From NCBI RefSeq assembly GCF_004138295.1, contig NZ_SCFM01000014.1, positions 1 to 64,000 of the forward strand: a stretch of DNA of 64,000 bases. Direction: 5' to 3'. Shown one piece after another: positions 34,727 through 45,593 of the stretch; position 1 is the first letter of the stretch, and each line of letters starts with the position of its first letter. The notes below the pieces were generated by a model. It was not told the DNA's origin. It ran no database searches and saw only the letters and a list, made by a program, of their open reading frames with translations. Position numbers and translations under genes: made by a program. Source of the stretch: Ectobacillus funiculus (GTDB lineage: Bacteria > Bacillota > Bacilli > Bacillales > Bacillaceae_G).

Positions 34727-35393
34727 CACTGTAGGAGTATAAATTTCCAGCGAGAGGTCATTCGACGTAGTCGGAAATTTTAGGGATACAGTATAAGTAG
34801 GGCTACGCCTCTGTTCTCGCCTAGGGGCAGCGCTTGCCAATCGGCGAGTTTTCTTTACACTTTAGGAAAGTATAAATTTCTAGCTAGAAGCAAGTTCGAC
34901 GTAGTAAGAAATTTTAGGAACAAAGTGTAGGTGCAACTATGCCTCTGTCTTCGCCCAAGAGCAGGGCTTGCCAATCGGCGAGTTTTCTTTACACTTTAGG
35001 AAAGTATAAATTTCTAGCTAGAAGCAAGTTCGACGTAGTAAGAAATTTTAGGAACAAAGTGTAGGTGCAACTATGCCTCTGTCTTCGCCCAAGAGCAGGG
35101 CTTGCCAATCGGCGAGTTTTCTTTACACTTTAGGAAAGTATAAATTTCTAGCTAGAAGCAAGTTCGACGTAGTAAGAAATTTTAGGAACAAAGTGTAGGT
35201 GCAACTATGCCTCTGTCTTCGCCCAAGAGCAGGGCTTGCCAATCGGCGAGTTTTCTTTACACTTTAGGAAAGTATAAATTTCTAGCTAGAAGCAAGTTCG
35301 ACGTAGTAAGAAATTTTAGGAACAAAGTGTAAGTGCAACTACGCCTCTGTCTTCACCCAAGAGCAGGGCTCGCCAATCGGCGAGTTTTCTTTA
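34727..35393 (+). repeat. tandem array of five dispersed-repeat units (copies 14-18)
   Basis: Units: 34727-34857 (131 bp, GT/AC arms), 34858-34991, 34992-35125, 35126-35259 (three identical 134-bp units, TT/AA arms) and 35260-35393 (134 bp). The last differs from the identical three at four positions, all in its 3' half. Every unit ends in CGCC-AATC-GGCGAGTTTTCTTTA, so the array is five terminators in series. No spacers intervene. It occupies nearly all of the 850 bases between mecB and gudB. Confidence 0.97.
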
Positions 35394-35479
35394 TCAGAAA
35401 GGATGCATGATGCTTTTTTATTACGGAAAACCTATTATAACCATGTTTTTAAGTGCTTATGAACCGGAGATGTCAAATT

Positions 35480-35507
35480 TTGCATTCCGGTTTTCAGAGT
35501 GTATACT
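35480..35507 (+). promoter_or_regulatory. sigma-A-like promoter of gudB
   Basis: TTGCAT (35480-35485), 16-base spacer, TATACT (35502-35507), 48 bases before the gudB ATG and 86 bases after the repeat array. Confidence 0.6.
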
Positions 35508-35555
35508 AAGCAATAAAGGCTTACTCAAGAAATGTATACAGGGGGTTTACTGATT

Positions 35556-36833
35556 ATGGTGGCCGAAAAGGGAGATCATTCACAACAGAAAGCTGAACAA
35601 TTAGATGTATTGAGGTCTACACAAATTGTTATCCATCAGGCGTTAGACAAGCTAGGCTATTCGCAAGAAGTATATGAACTGCTAAAAGAACCTATCCGCA
35701 TGATGACGGTAAAGATCCCAATTCGTATGGATGATGGCACTGTGAAGGTATTTACAGGTTATCGCGCACAGCATAATGATGCAGTGGGACCAACAAAGGG
35801 GGGCATTCGCTTTCACCCGAATGTAACAGAAAAGGAAGTAAAAGCTTTGTCAATTTGGATGAGCTTAAAGTGCGGTATTGTGGATCTGCCTTATGGTGGC
35901 GGAAAGGGTGGTATTGTTTGTGATCCGCGTGACATGTCGTTCCGCGAGTTAGAACGTTTAAGCCGCGGATATGTAAGAGCAATTAGTCAAATTGTAGGAC
36001 CAACAAAAGATATTCCGGCACCTGATGTATTCACAAACTCGCAAATTATGGCGTGGATGATGGATGAATACAGCCGGATTGACGAGTTTAATTCACCTGG
36101 CTTCATTACGGGAAAGCCTCTTGTGCTCGGAGGATCGCATGGACGTGAAACCGCTACCGCAAAGGGCGTGACGATTTGTATTCGAGAAGCTGCTAGGCGA
36201 AAAGGAATTAACATTGAGGGTGCCCGTGTTGTTGTACAAGGATTCGGAAATGCGGGCAGCTATCTTGCAAAATTCATGTATGATGCTGGAGCAAAGGTAA
36301 TAGGGATTTCTGATGCGTATGGGGCGCTGCATGACCCGAACGGACTTGATATCGATTATTTGCTTGACCGTCGTGATAGCTTTGGAACGGTAACGAAGCT
36401 GTTTACAAACACAATTACAAATAAAGAGCTGCTTGAGCTTGACTGTGATATTCTCGTACCGGCAGCAATCGAAAATCAAATTACGGAAGACAATGCGCCT
36501 CATATTAAAGCAAAAATCATTGTGGAGGCAGCTAATGGTCCGACTACCTTGCAAGCGACAAGTATTTTAACAGAGCGCGGTATCTTACTCGTTCCTGACG
36601 TATTAGCCAGTGCGGGCGGCGTGACGGTATCGTATTTTGAATGGGTGCAAAATAATCAGGGTTACTATTGGACGGAAGAGGAAGTAGAAGAAAGATTGGA
36701 AAAGGTAATGGTAAAGTCATTTAGCTCTGTATATGAAATGTCCCAAGTTCGCAAGGTGAACATGCGTCTTGCTGCTTATATGGTTGGTGTTCGCAAGATG
36801 GCAGAAGCGAGCCGATTCAGAGGCTGGGTATAA
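35556..36833 (+). CDS. gudB: NAD-specific glutamate dehydrogenase GudB
   Basis: A 425-residue glutamate dehydrogenase (glutamate to 2-oxoglutarate and ammonium). Visible motifs: [14 protein letters not shown], the catalytic-lysine region [35 protein letters not shown] and the Rossmann [12 protein letters not shown]. The coding sequence reads EVKALSIW without the extra VKA direct repeat that inactivates gudB in B. subtilis 168, so the enzyme should be active. ATG 35556 is chosen over 35532 because CAGGGGG precedes it and it matches homologues. Single gene with its own promoter and terminator. Confidence 0.96.
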   Translation: MVAEKGDHSQQKAEQLDVLRSTQIVIHQALDKLGYSQEVYELLKEPIRMMTVKIPIRMDDGTVKVFTGYRAQHNDAVGPTKGGIRFHPNVTEKEVKALSIWMSLKCGIVDLPYGGGKGGIVCDPRDMSFRELERLSRGYVRAISQIVGPTKDIPAPDVFTNSQIMAWMMDEYSRIDEFNSPGFITGKPLVLGGSHGRETATAKGVTICIREAARRKGINIEGARVVVQGFGNAGSYLAKFMYDAGAKVIGISDAYGALHDPNGLDIDYLLDRRDSFGTVTKLFTNTITNKELLELDCDILVPAAIENQITEDNAPHIKAKIIVEAANGPTTLQATSILTERGILLVPDVLASAGGVTVSYFEWVQNNQGYYWTEEEVEERLEKVMVKSFSSVYEMSQVRKVNMRLAAYMVGVRKMAEASRFRGWV

Positions 36834-36837
36834 CCGG

Positions 36838-36881
36838 AAAAATGTCCAAAACGACAGTGCTTGTTGTTTCGGGCATTTTTT
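36838..36881 (+). terminator. gudB terminator
   Basis: Long imperfect stem AAATGTCCAAAACGACA with TGTTGTTTCGGGCATTT and T6, just after the stop. Confidence 0.7.
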
Positions 36882-37039
36882 GTTTGTATTTTACACTTGC
36901 CGAAGCAACAAACTGTGCTGACGCTTTGCACTAACCGGTATTTGCTTTATTGGCAAGGTTGTGTGTGGCGGTTTTACTTCTATTGGGACGAACGGTTGGA
37001 ATACATATATAGGGATATATCATGCATGGAGATGATCAG

Positions 37040-37567
37040 ATGAGATTTCCGATAGAACGAATTTATATTAGCTACGGCAACTCTAGACCCGGCAGCCGTT
37101 TGTCAAAAGTCCGTTTTATTGTAGCGCATGATACAGGGAATCCCGGGAGCAATGCCATTGGAAACCGTGACTATTTTCAGGAAACAATGCCCAAATCGTC
37201 TGCTCATACGTTCGTTGATGATCAGCGTATTATTGAAATGATTCCCATTGATGAAGTTGCGTATCATGTCAGATACAGCGTACCAACCGATAATGAGCTG
37301 TATGGGTATAATGCAAACAGTGCTGCAATAGGCGTAGAGCTTTGCTACGGAGGGAATATTAGTTTTTGGGATGCCTATACAAGATATGCCTGGTACCTCG
37401 CATATCTATGTCAGGTATATGGGCTGAATCCCAAAACAGATATTGTGTCTCATAAACGGCTCGATCCAGCACGCAAAATCGATCCCGAAAATGTTTTGAA
37501 GCAGCAAGGTATTCCGTTCAAACAATTTTTAAATGATGTATATCGTATGTATGTATCGCTTAGGTGA
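37040..37567 (+). CDS. N-acetylmuramoyl-L-alanine amidase (amidase_2)
   Basis: A 175-residue amidase_2/PGRP-fold protein that cleaves the MurNAc-L-Ala bond. Zinc-site residues: H in VRFIVAHDTGNPGS, H in DIVSHKRLDP and the following K-x-D-P. The YNANSAAIGVELCYGG strand (I-G-V/I-E) is typical. No signal peptide is seen, as in cryptic prophage or mother-cell amidases of the CwlA/CwlH type. ATG 37040 has GGAG eight bases before it; ATG 37022 is an alternative. Confidence 0.9.
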   Translation: MRFPIERIYISYGNSRPGSRLSKVRFIVAHDTGNPGSNAIGNRDYFQETMPKSSAHTFVDDQRIIEMIPIDEVAYHVRYSVPTDNELYGYNANSAAIGVELCYGGNISFWDAYTRYAWYLAYLCQVYGLNPKTDIVSHKRLDPARKIDPENVLKQQGIPFKQFLNDVYRMYVSLR

Positions 37568-37603
37568 CAAACAGTACAGAAAAGCATACAATACAAATGG
37601 GCG

Positions 37604-37629
37604 CCTACTTCGAATGGTAGGTTTTTTCT
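37604..37629 (+). terminator. terminator after the amidase gene
   Basis: CCTAC (37604-37608) pairs with GTAGG (37617-37621), then T6CTTTTT. Confidence 0.6.
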
Positions 37630-37675
37630 TTTTATATATGTGGTTATCGAAACGGAGTGTTGGGGAGTGAGCAGT

Positions 37676-38656
37676 ATGCAACAAGAGAAAGTAATTATTG
37701 TGGGTGGAGGTCCGTGCGGCTTGGCGGCAGCGATTTCCTTGCAGCGCATTGGAGTTGATGCGCTAGTCATTGAGAAGGGAAACATTGTCAATGCCATCTA
37801 TCATTATCCAACTCATCAGACTTTTTTCTCTACAAGTGAGAGGCTCGAAATCGGCAATGTTCCTTTTATAACAGAAAATCGAAAACCTGTTCGTAATCAG
37901 GCGCTTGCTTATTATCGTGAGGTTGTGAAGCGGAAGCAGGTGCGTGTCCAGCCCTTCGAGCGGGTTGAGCATGTGGAGAAGCAGGATGATCATTCATTTG
38001 TTATACGTACGACGAAGCAGGGTGGAGAGGCGGCAGAGTATCGTTCTCAATATGTTATCGTAGCGACAGGGTATTATGACCATCCTAATTATATGAATGT
38101 ACCGGGTGAGGAATTAGCGAAAGTGTCTCATTACTTTAAAGAGGCACATCCATACTTTGATCAGGATGTAGCTGTCATCGGCGGTAAAAATTCAAGTGTG
38201 GATGCGGCACTTGAGCTTGTAAAAGCGGGCGCACGTGTCACGGTGCTTTATCGCGGTGATGTTTTCTCATCAAGTATTAAGCCATGGATTTTACCGGAGT
38301 TTGAGGCTCTCGTTCGCCAAGGAGAGATTACGATGGAATTTCAAGCACATGTGAAGAAAATAACAGAGCATACACTTACGTATGAGGTGAACGGTGAGGA
38401 GAAAATCATTGTGAACGATTTTGTGTTTGCGATGACGGGATACCATCCTGACCATGCCTTCTTAGCGAACATGGGTGTAGGTATTGATCAAGAAACCGGT
38501 CGCCCGCTCCATGATCCAGATACGATGGAGACGAGTGTACAAGGTATTTTTATTGCAGGTGTTATCGCAGCAGGTAATAACGCGAATGAAATATTTATTG
38601 AGAATGGGCGGTTCCACGGGGACGCTATTACTAGAGAAGTTGCCAAACGGCAGTAG
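37676..38656 (+). CDS. ypdA: bacillithiol disulfide reductase YpdA (Bdr)
   Basis: A 326-residue FAD/NAD(P)H-dependent oxidoreductase of the YpdA family, which reduces bacillithiol disulfide in Firmicutes. FAD motif VIIVGGGPCGLAAAISLQRI with the conserved Cys14 after GGGP (GGGPCG), second nucleotide motif VAVIGGKNSSVDAALEL, and C-terminal FAD motif GIFIAGVIAAGNNANEIF. The frame opens at 37640, but GGGGAGTG precedes ATG 37676. It sits one gene after gudB. Confidence 0.93.
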   Translation: MQQEKVIIVGGGPCGLAAAISLQRIGVDALVIEKGNIVNAIYHYPTHQTFFSTSERLEIGNVPFITENRKPVRNQALAYYREVVKRKQVRVQPFERVEHVEKQDDHSFVIRTTKQGGEAAEYRSQYVIVATGYYDHPNYMNVPGEELAKVSHYFKEAHPYFDQDVAVIGGKNSSVDAALELVKAGARVTVLYRGDVFSSSIKPWILPEFEALVRQGEITMEFQAHVKKITEHTLTYEVNGEEKIIVNDFVFAMTGYHPDHAFLANMGVGIDQETGRPLHDPDTMETSVQGIFIAGVIAAGNNANEIFIENGRFHGDAITREVAKRQ

Positions 38657-38710
38657 TATAAATCACGTGTACTTGTTCTAAACTGTGAAAAAGGACAAGG
38701 CGGGATAAGT

Positions 38711-38884
38711 GTGAAAAGGGTAGAGCATTTTATTATTAAGCTTGTGCTAGTGCAGTTTTTACTTCTTTTGCTGGCGCAAGTGCTGCTGATGCAGCCGCGT
38801 ATTGCACCTTATTTATCAAAGGTTGTGTACTACGAGGGCGTCACAAAGGGAGAGGTTACAAAAAGTTTAGAAACAGGAAAGTAG
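38711..38884 (+). CDS. ypfB: YpfB-like small membrane protein (DUF5359)
   Basis: A 57-residue protein starting at GTG 38711 (AAGGCGGG eight to nine bases upstream), TAG at 38882. It has one TM segment (about 8-28, LVLVQFLLLLLAQVLLM), then PRIAPYLSKVVYYEGV, matching the YpfB/DUF5359 family that lies directly before cmk in Bacillus. Function unknown. The usual upstream neighbour ypfA (c-di-GMP receptor) is not here; ypdA is in its place. Confidence 0.82.
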   Translation: MKRVEHFIIKLVLVQFLLLLLAQVLLMQPRIAPYLSKVVYYEGVTKGEVTKSLETGK

Positions 38885-38891
38885 TTTTGAT

Positions 38892-38919
38892 TTGCTTCTC
38901 TGCATGGTTGTGTTACAAT
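38892..38919 (+). promoter_or_regulatory. sigma-A-like promoter of cmk
   Basis: TTGCTT (38892-38897), 16 bases, TACAAT (38914-38919), about 96 bases before the cmk ATG. Confidence 0.55.
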
Positions 38920-38948
38920 AAATGGAGACTTTCAAGGGAAAAACTTAC

Positions 38949-38979
38949 AAAAGCAGGTCAGATTCCTGCTTTTCTCTAT
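38949..38979 (+). terminator. terminator-like hairpin in the cmk leader
   Basis: AAAAGCAGG (38949-38957) pairs with CCTGCTTTT (38965-38973), followed by CTCTATTTCTTTTT. It lies between the likely cmk promoter and the cmk start, so it either ends ypfB or attenuates cmk. Confidence 0.55.
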
Positions 38980-39014
38980 TTCTTTTTATTTAGGTGAAAT
39001 TATGAGGTGTTACT

Positions 39015-39692
39015 ATGAATCAAAAAATCTCTATTGCAATTGACGGACCAGCCGCTGCGGGGAAAAGTACGGTTGCAAAAATTATCGCAAAGTCTCTTTC
39101 TTATGTATATATCGACACAGGAGCGATGTATCGCGCTCTAACATATGCTGCTTTAAATCATAGTATCGATGTGAACGATGAGAGCAGTGTGGTGCAGATG
39201 CTCAATGCGGTTGAAATTCGCTTCGAAAACCGGGGCGATGGACAGCATGTATTGTTAAATGGCAATGACGTTACAGATGCGATTCGATCTCCTGAGGTAA
39301 CCAATACTGTCTCTATTCCCGCGAAGCATCGTCTTGTTCGAGAAGAGATGGTAAAAAGGCAGCGAGTGCTCGGTGAGAGCGGTGGTGTTGTGATGGACGG
39401 GCGTGATATCGGAACGCATGTCCTACCGTATGCAGAAGTTAAAGTTTTCCTTTTGGCTTCTGTTGAAGAGCGGGCGCAGCGACGCTATCAGGAAAATATA
39501 GAGAAAGGTTTTTCGTCAGATTTAGAAAAACTGAAGGAAGAAATTGCCCTGCGTGACAAGCTGGATTCCGAGCGGGAGTTTGCGCCGTTGCAGAAAGCAG
39601 AGGATGCAATTGAATTAGATACAACATCTTTATCCATTGAACAAGTCGTGGAAAAGATTATGGATATTGTCTCTTTGAAATTAGCACAATAA
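39015..39692 (+). CDS. cmk: cytidylate kinase
   Basis: A 225-residue CMP/dCMP kinase (NMP to NDP using ATP). P-loop is [15 protein letters not shown] near residues 8-22; [13 protein letters not shown] and the substrate-binding [20 protein letters not shown] with the lid region RAQRRYQE are typical. Family length about 225. GAGGTG precedes the ATG by seven bases. It precedes ypfD as in most Bacillus. Confidence 0.96.
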   Translation: MNQKISIAIDGPAAAGKSTVAKIIAKSLSYVYIDTGAMYRALTYAALNHSIDVNDESSVVQMLNAVEIRFENRGDGQHVLLNGNDVTDAIRSPEVTNTVSIPAKHRLVREEMVKRQRVLGESGGVVMDGRDIGTHVLPYAEVKVFLLASVEERAQRRYQENIEKGFSSDLEKLKEEIALRDKLDSEREFAPLQKAEDAIELDTTSLSIEQVVEKIMDIVSLKLAQ

Positions 39693-39723
39693 GGAAAGAG
39701 TAGGATCTCTTTCCTTATTTTTA
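39691..39723 (+). terminator. cmk terminator
   Basis: AAGGAAAGAG (39691-39700) pairs with CTCTTTCCTT (39707-39716), then ATTTTTAT. Overlaps the cmk stop. Confidence 0.85.
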
Positions 39724-39807
39724 TAAGAGGACAATTTACTTGACAAATTCTTGGATTTGTTAGAACTTAGTAAAAGAAGATATTTTCTGAATACTTTTCC
39801 AACATGC

Positions 39808-39832
39808 AAATGGAAACTTATTCTTTCCATTT
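39808..39832 (+). repeat. inverted repeat in the ypfD leader
   Basis: AAATGGAAA-cttattc-TTTCCATTT, 47 bases before the ypfD start. It could be an mRNA leader hairpin. A role in S1-type autoregulation is speculative. Confidence 0.4.
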
Positions 39833-39878
39833 CGTATATACATAATATGCACTTTCATTTTAGTAGGGAGGTATTTCC

Positions 39879-42118
<2,240 letters not shown>

Positions 42119-42220
42119 GATGTCTAGCTTTTTCAGGTCAAATATTTTTCCCGATCCGAAGCCCAAGAGCGGCTTTCATAGTGAGAAACGTTGGCCCTCT
42201 GGAGCTGAGGAGTTATAGTT

Positions 42221-42355
42221 TTAATGCTTGTTTTGTTCACGTGCGAGCTCTGGTGTATCGAGACCAGTAGCCCCTGGGTATTGCAGATTTTGATCACGGT
42301 CGGATTCAACGCGACGTGATTCTCTCATTTTCTTTTCTTGGCGGTCTTTACCCAT
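42221..42355 (-). CDS. ypzI: YpzI family small protein
   Basis: A 44-residue protein read leftward from ATG 42355 to TAA 42221, starting MGKDRQEKKMRESRRVESDR and ending PELAREQNKH. It matches the YpzI family found at this place in Bacillus. GGAGGTGGAGAGG directly precedes the ATG. Highly charged, function unknown. Confidence 0.88.
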   Translation of the reverse strand: MGKDRQEKKMRESRRVESDRDQNLQYPGATGLDTPELAREQNKH

Positions 42356-42469
42356 CCTCTCCACCTCCTTATTGTAAGTGTTTCTGTTTCGGGATGAACT
42401 ATACGATTTTACATGAAGGATTATTTTTCATAAAAAGCACCCATAATGGAAATGATAGGAGGGAGTAGC

Positions 42470-43069
42470 ATGGAAGGGGCTTATTTTTATTTCTTCTCTT
42501 GGCTCGGTTGGATTTTTGTTACATTTTTTATGAAAAAAAGCAAAGCGCGTCTTGTTTATGCAGCAGTTCTTTTGTTCACGATTATGATTTCACAAACAGT
42601 CGTAACGTTCGGGGAATTCCGAATATGGATCGGTGCATTTTTTCTGCTAGTCATTGGCATTATCGGTATTAGTCGTCTGTCGATGTTGACAAAGCTGTAT
42701 TATGCTGTGTGTTCGACAATAGTGGGAATGGTGTATGCAATTGTTCATCTTGTTGAATTGTACGATCCGGTCTGGATTATTATCAACCATACATGGTTTC
42801 TTAGTATATTGCTTGCGTACATATCTTACGTATTAATTCGTTTACCAGAAGAGCGTATTTTGGTACTTTGTGTTGGGGTTGTACAGGGTGAAATTTTAGT
42901 TACAGCTGTTTTAGAGCCATATGGTTTTCATAATGAGTTTGGATCGATGTTGTTTCTAGATGCAGTTGCATGTGCTGTTTTTTTACTGTGCGTATTGTCC
43001 GCCATCTTGAAGGGACTCGCGTTTGTAGAACCATTCAAACAAAAACAAGTAAGGGAGAGACAGGGCTAG
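42470..43069 (+). CDS. yphA: YphA family membrane protein
   Basis: A 199-residue protein with about six hydrophobic helices, matching YphA by length and by position before the YIEGIA gene. ATG 42470 has AGGAGGG seven bases upstream, preferred over the frame start 42446. Function unknown. It is followed after three bases by yphB. Confidence 0.85.
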   Translation: MEGAYFYFFSWLGWIFVTFFMKKSKARLVYAAVLLFTIMISQTVVTFGEFRIWIGAFFLLVIGIIGISRLSMLTKLYYAVCSTIVGMVYAIVHLVELYDPVWIIINHTWFLSILLAYISYVLIRLPEERILVLCVGVVQGEILVTAVLEPYGFHNEFGSMLFLDAVACAVFLLCVLSAILKGLAFVEPFKQKQVRERQG

Positions 43070-43072
43070 GAT

Positions 43073-43966
43073 ATGAATCATTATACGTTCCCAATTTTAC
43101 TTGGTGTGCTTGTGGGGGTTATCACACGTCTAATTATGCTAAGGACCGATACGAGACAATATCCGACCCGTTTGCATGGGAAGATTGTTCATATTGCAAT
43201 GGGGTTTATTGCGGCTATTTTGGGAGCAGTTGCCATTCCTTCTATTATGAAAAAGGACTTTTCGGCACTAACATTTTTAACGCTCGCTGCTTCGCAATTT
43301 CGCGATGTCCGCAATATGGAACGCAATACTTTACAGCAGCTTGATGGCGTTGAACTTGTACCGCGCGGAAGCACCTATATAGAAGGAATCGCACTTGTGT
43401 TTGAGAGCCGGAACTATTTGGCGATGATGGCATCCTTCGTGACGACATTTGCATATTTCGCCTTTAATTCTCCCATAGCGGGTGTTATCGCAGGCATTGC
43501 TTCCTTTTTCGCAGCGAAAGCGCTCATGTCCGGAGGCAGGCTGCAGGATCTTGTCGAGATTGAACATGCTCCGCTTCGATTTGATGGGGCTGGTTTGTAT
43601 ATTGATAATATCTATATTATGAATATCGGCTTACCGGCAAGACAGAAAGAGATTATGAAGTATGGAATGGGATTTTTGTTAAAGCCAAAGTCAATGGATG
43701 CAAATATTACGCTCTCAAACCTTGGACAACGGCAGGCGATTTTGCATGATGTGGCAGTTGGGCTTGGTGTTGTGCGTGATTCAGGCACCCCAGCTCTAGT
43801 GCCTCTTGCTAAGCGGGACTTAAATGATGGTCGAATAGGAGTGTTTGTTCTTCCGCAGGAGCAGGATGTGGAAAAGGCGATACAGATTATTGGTAATGTG
43901 CCAACACTTGAAAACGCTATTCGCCTCTCCTCTGAAGCGGCAAAAGGGGGGCGTACATCGTCATGA
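43073..43966 (+). CDS. yphB: YIEGIA family membrane protein
   Basis: A 297-residue protein with three or four N-terminal membrane helices and the name-giving motif Y-I-E-G-I-A (RGSTYIEGIALVFESRNYLA). The C-terminal 150 residues are soluble. The family occurs in spore formers; function is not clearly established. Overlaps the next gene by four bases, suggesting their products act together. Confidence 0.9.
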   Translation: MNHYTFPILLGVLVGVITRLIMLRTDTRQYPTRLHGKIVHIAMGFIAAILGAVAIPSIMKKDFSALTFLTLAASQFRDVRNMERNTLQQLDGVELVPRGSTYIEGIALVFESRNYLAMMASFVTTFAYFAFNSPIAGVIAGIASFFAAKALMSGGRLQDLVEIEHAPLRFDGAGLYIDNIYIMNIGLPARQKEIMKYGMGFLLKPKSMDANITLSNLGQRQAILHDVAVGLGVVRDSGTPALVPLAKRDLNDGRIGVFVLPQEQDVEKAIQIIGNVPTLENAIRLSSEAAKGGRTSS

Positions 43967-44151
43967 TATTGGAAAAATGCATACTAGCCGTTATTACAAC
44001 GGATGCAAGTAAGTTTGCAGGCGGAGCACCTTTATTCACATGCCCTTCTACAGAGGAGATGGAATTTGTTGCAGCAAATCTAGAGGCTATTTTAGATGGG
44101 ATTGCGCACAGACTTCAGGAGAACGTATATATTATTGTGAAACACTCCTAA
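43963..44151 (+). CDS. small partner of YIEGIA (capping subunit)
   Basis: A 62-residue soluble protein (MILEKCILAVITTDASKFAG then GAPLFTCPSTEEMEFVA). Its ATG overlaps the yphB stop. It matches the family annotated as capping complex subunit for YIEGIA, always adjacent to that gene. Confidence 0.82.
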   Translation: MILEKCILAVITTDASKFAGGAPLFTCPSTEEMEFVAANLEAILDGIAHRLQENVYIIVKHS

Positions 44152-44164
44152 CATATGATATAAT
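44135..44164 (+). promoter_or_regulatory. sigma-A-like promoter of der
   Basis: TTGTGA (44135-44140), 18 bases, TATAAT (44159-44164). A terminator-like hairpin at 44199-44229 follows before der. Confidence 0.5.
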
Positions 44165-44198
44165 GTGTAGTGCTTGAAAGATAGGAAATATTGTTGAT

Positions 44199-44229
44199 AC
44201 CCCCTTCTTGCGCAAAGAGGGGGTTTTTA
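44199..44229 (+). terminator. terminator-like hairpin before der
   Basis: ACCCCCTTCTT pairs with AAAGAGGGGGT and is followed by TTTT. It ends the yphA-yphB transcript, or attenuates der if the 44135 promoter is used. Confidence 0.75.
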
Positions 44230-44263
44230 CATACAGATTAGTCAGAGAAAGGATGAAAGTAAT

Positions 44264-45574
44264 ATGCCAAAACCAACAGTTGCCATTGTTGGACGTCCAA
44301 ACGTTGGTAAGTCTACGATTTTTAATCGCATTGTCGGGGAACGGGTTTCGATTGTGGAGGACATTCCAGGTGTAACACGTGATCGCATTTACAGCTCTGG
44401 TGAATGGCTTACGCATGAATTCAATATTATTGATACGGGCGGAATTGATATCGGTGATGAGCCGTTTTTGTCACAAATTCGTCAACAGGCGGAAATTGCG
44501 ATTGATGAAGCTGATGTTATCGTGTTTTTAACAAACGGTCGAGATGGGGTTACGTCAGCTGATGAAGAGGTAGCAAAAATTTTATACAGATCTAAAAAGC
44601 CTGTTGTACTTGCGGTAAACAAAATCGACAATCCTGAAATGCGGGAGGATATTTACGATTTTTATTCGCTTGGTTTTGGGGAGCCGTTTCCGATCTCCGG
44701 TGCACACGGTCTTGGACTTGGTGACTTGCTTGATGAAGTTGCGAAGCATTTTCCGAAATATGAAGGCGAGGATTATGACGAAGGTGTGATCCGCTTTTCC
44801 TTGATTGGGCGTCCGAACGTTGGGAAATCGTCGCTTGTGAACGCTTTGCTTGGTGAGGAACGCGTAATTGTGAGCGATATTGAGGGCACGACGCGCGATG
44901 CGATTGATACACCGTATCGAAAAGACGGACAGGATTATGTAATTATTGATACAGCGGGTATGAGAAAAAAAGGGAAAGTGTACGAGAGTACCGAAAAATA
45001 TAGTGTATTGCGCGCGTTAAAAGCAATAGAGCGCTCTGATGTCGTTCTTGTGGTCCTAGATGGTGAGCAAGGGATTATTGAGCAGGATAAAAAAATTGCA
45101 GGTTACGCACATCAAGCTGGACGAGCTGTTGTAATCGTGGTGAATAAATGGGATGCAGTTGAGAAAGATGAGAAAACAATGAAGGAATTCGAAGAGAATA
45201 TTCGTGCGCATTTTCAGTTTTTAGATTACGCGCCGATTGTTTTCTTGTCCGCTAAAACGAAGAAACGGACGCATACACTTTTACCGATGATTCAAGCAGC
45301 TAGTGAAAGCCATAATTTACGTGTACAAACGAATGTCTTAAACGATATCATCATGGATGCGGTAGCGAGAAATCCTACGCCGATGCATAACGGCAAGCGT
45401 TTGAAGATTTATTATACAACGCAAGTAGCTGTAAAACCGCCGACGTTTGTTGTATTTGTCAATGATCCGGAATTATTGCATTTTTCGTATGAGCGTTTTT
45501 TAATTAATCGCATTCGTGATGCCTTTAATTTTGTGGGAACACCGATTAAGATTCTGGCAAGAGCTAGGGATTAA
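44264..45574 (+). CDS. der: ribosome biogenesis GTPase Der (EngA)
   Basis: A 436-residue essential GTPase of 50S assembly with two consecutive G domains. G1 motifs are [12 protein letters not shown] (about 9-20) and [12 protein letters not shown] (about 183-194); G3 DTGG and DTAG; G4 NKID and NKWD. A C-terminal KH-like domain ends [24 protein letters not shown] precedes the ATG. gpsA follows after 19 bases. Confidence 0.97.
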   Translation: MPKPTVAIVGRPNVGKSTIFNRIVGERVSIVEDIPGVTRDRIYSSGEWLTHEFNIIDTGGIDIGDEPFLSQIRQQAEIAIDEADVIVFLTNGRDGVTSADEEVAKILYRSKKPVVLAVNKIDNPEMREDIYDFYSLGFGEPFPISGAHGLGLGDLLDEVAKHFPKYEGEDYDEGVIRFSLIGRPNVGKSSLVNALLGEERVIVSDIEGTTRDAIDTPYRKDGQDYVIIDTAGMRKKGKVYESTEKYSVLRALKAIERSDVVLVVLDGEQGIIEQDKKIAGYAHQAGRAVVIVVNKWDAVEKDEKTMKEFEENIRAHFQFLDYAPIVFLSAKTKKRTHTLLPMIQAASESHNLRVQTNVLNDIIMDAVARNPTPMHNGKRLKIYYTTQVAVKPPTFVVFVNDPELLHFSYERFLINRIRDAFNFVGTPIKILARARD

Positions 45575-45593
45575 TGGGGGAGGATGAGGTTGT

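Noticed and set aside
34727-35393. Five direct repeats considered as a CRISPR array or similar
   Set aside because: Units are 131-134 bp and abut without unique spacers; no cas genes are present.
34727-35393. Repeat considered as a group II intron or a complete insertion sequence
   Set aside because: At 134 bp it has no intron core, domain V or reverse transcriptase, no terminal inverted repeats and no transposase; only the terminator-targeting logic resembles group IIC introns.
36861-37043. 60-residue frame after gudB
   Set aside because: It begins within the gudB terminator, is rich in Trp, Tyr, Phe and Cys, and lacks an initiation site.
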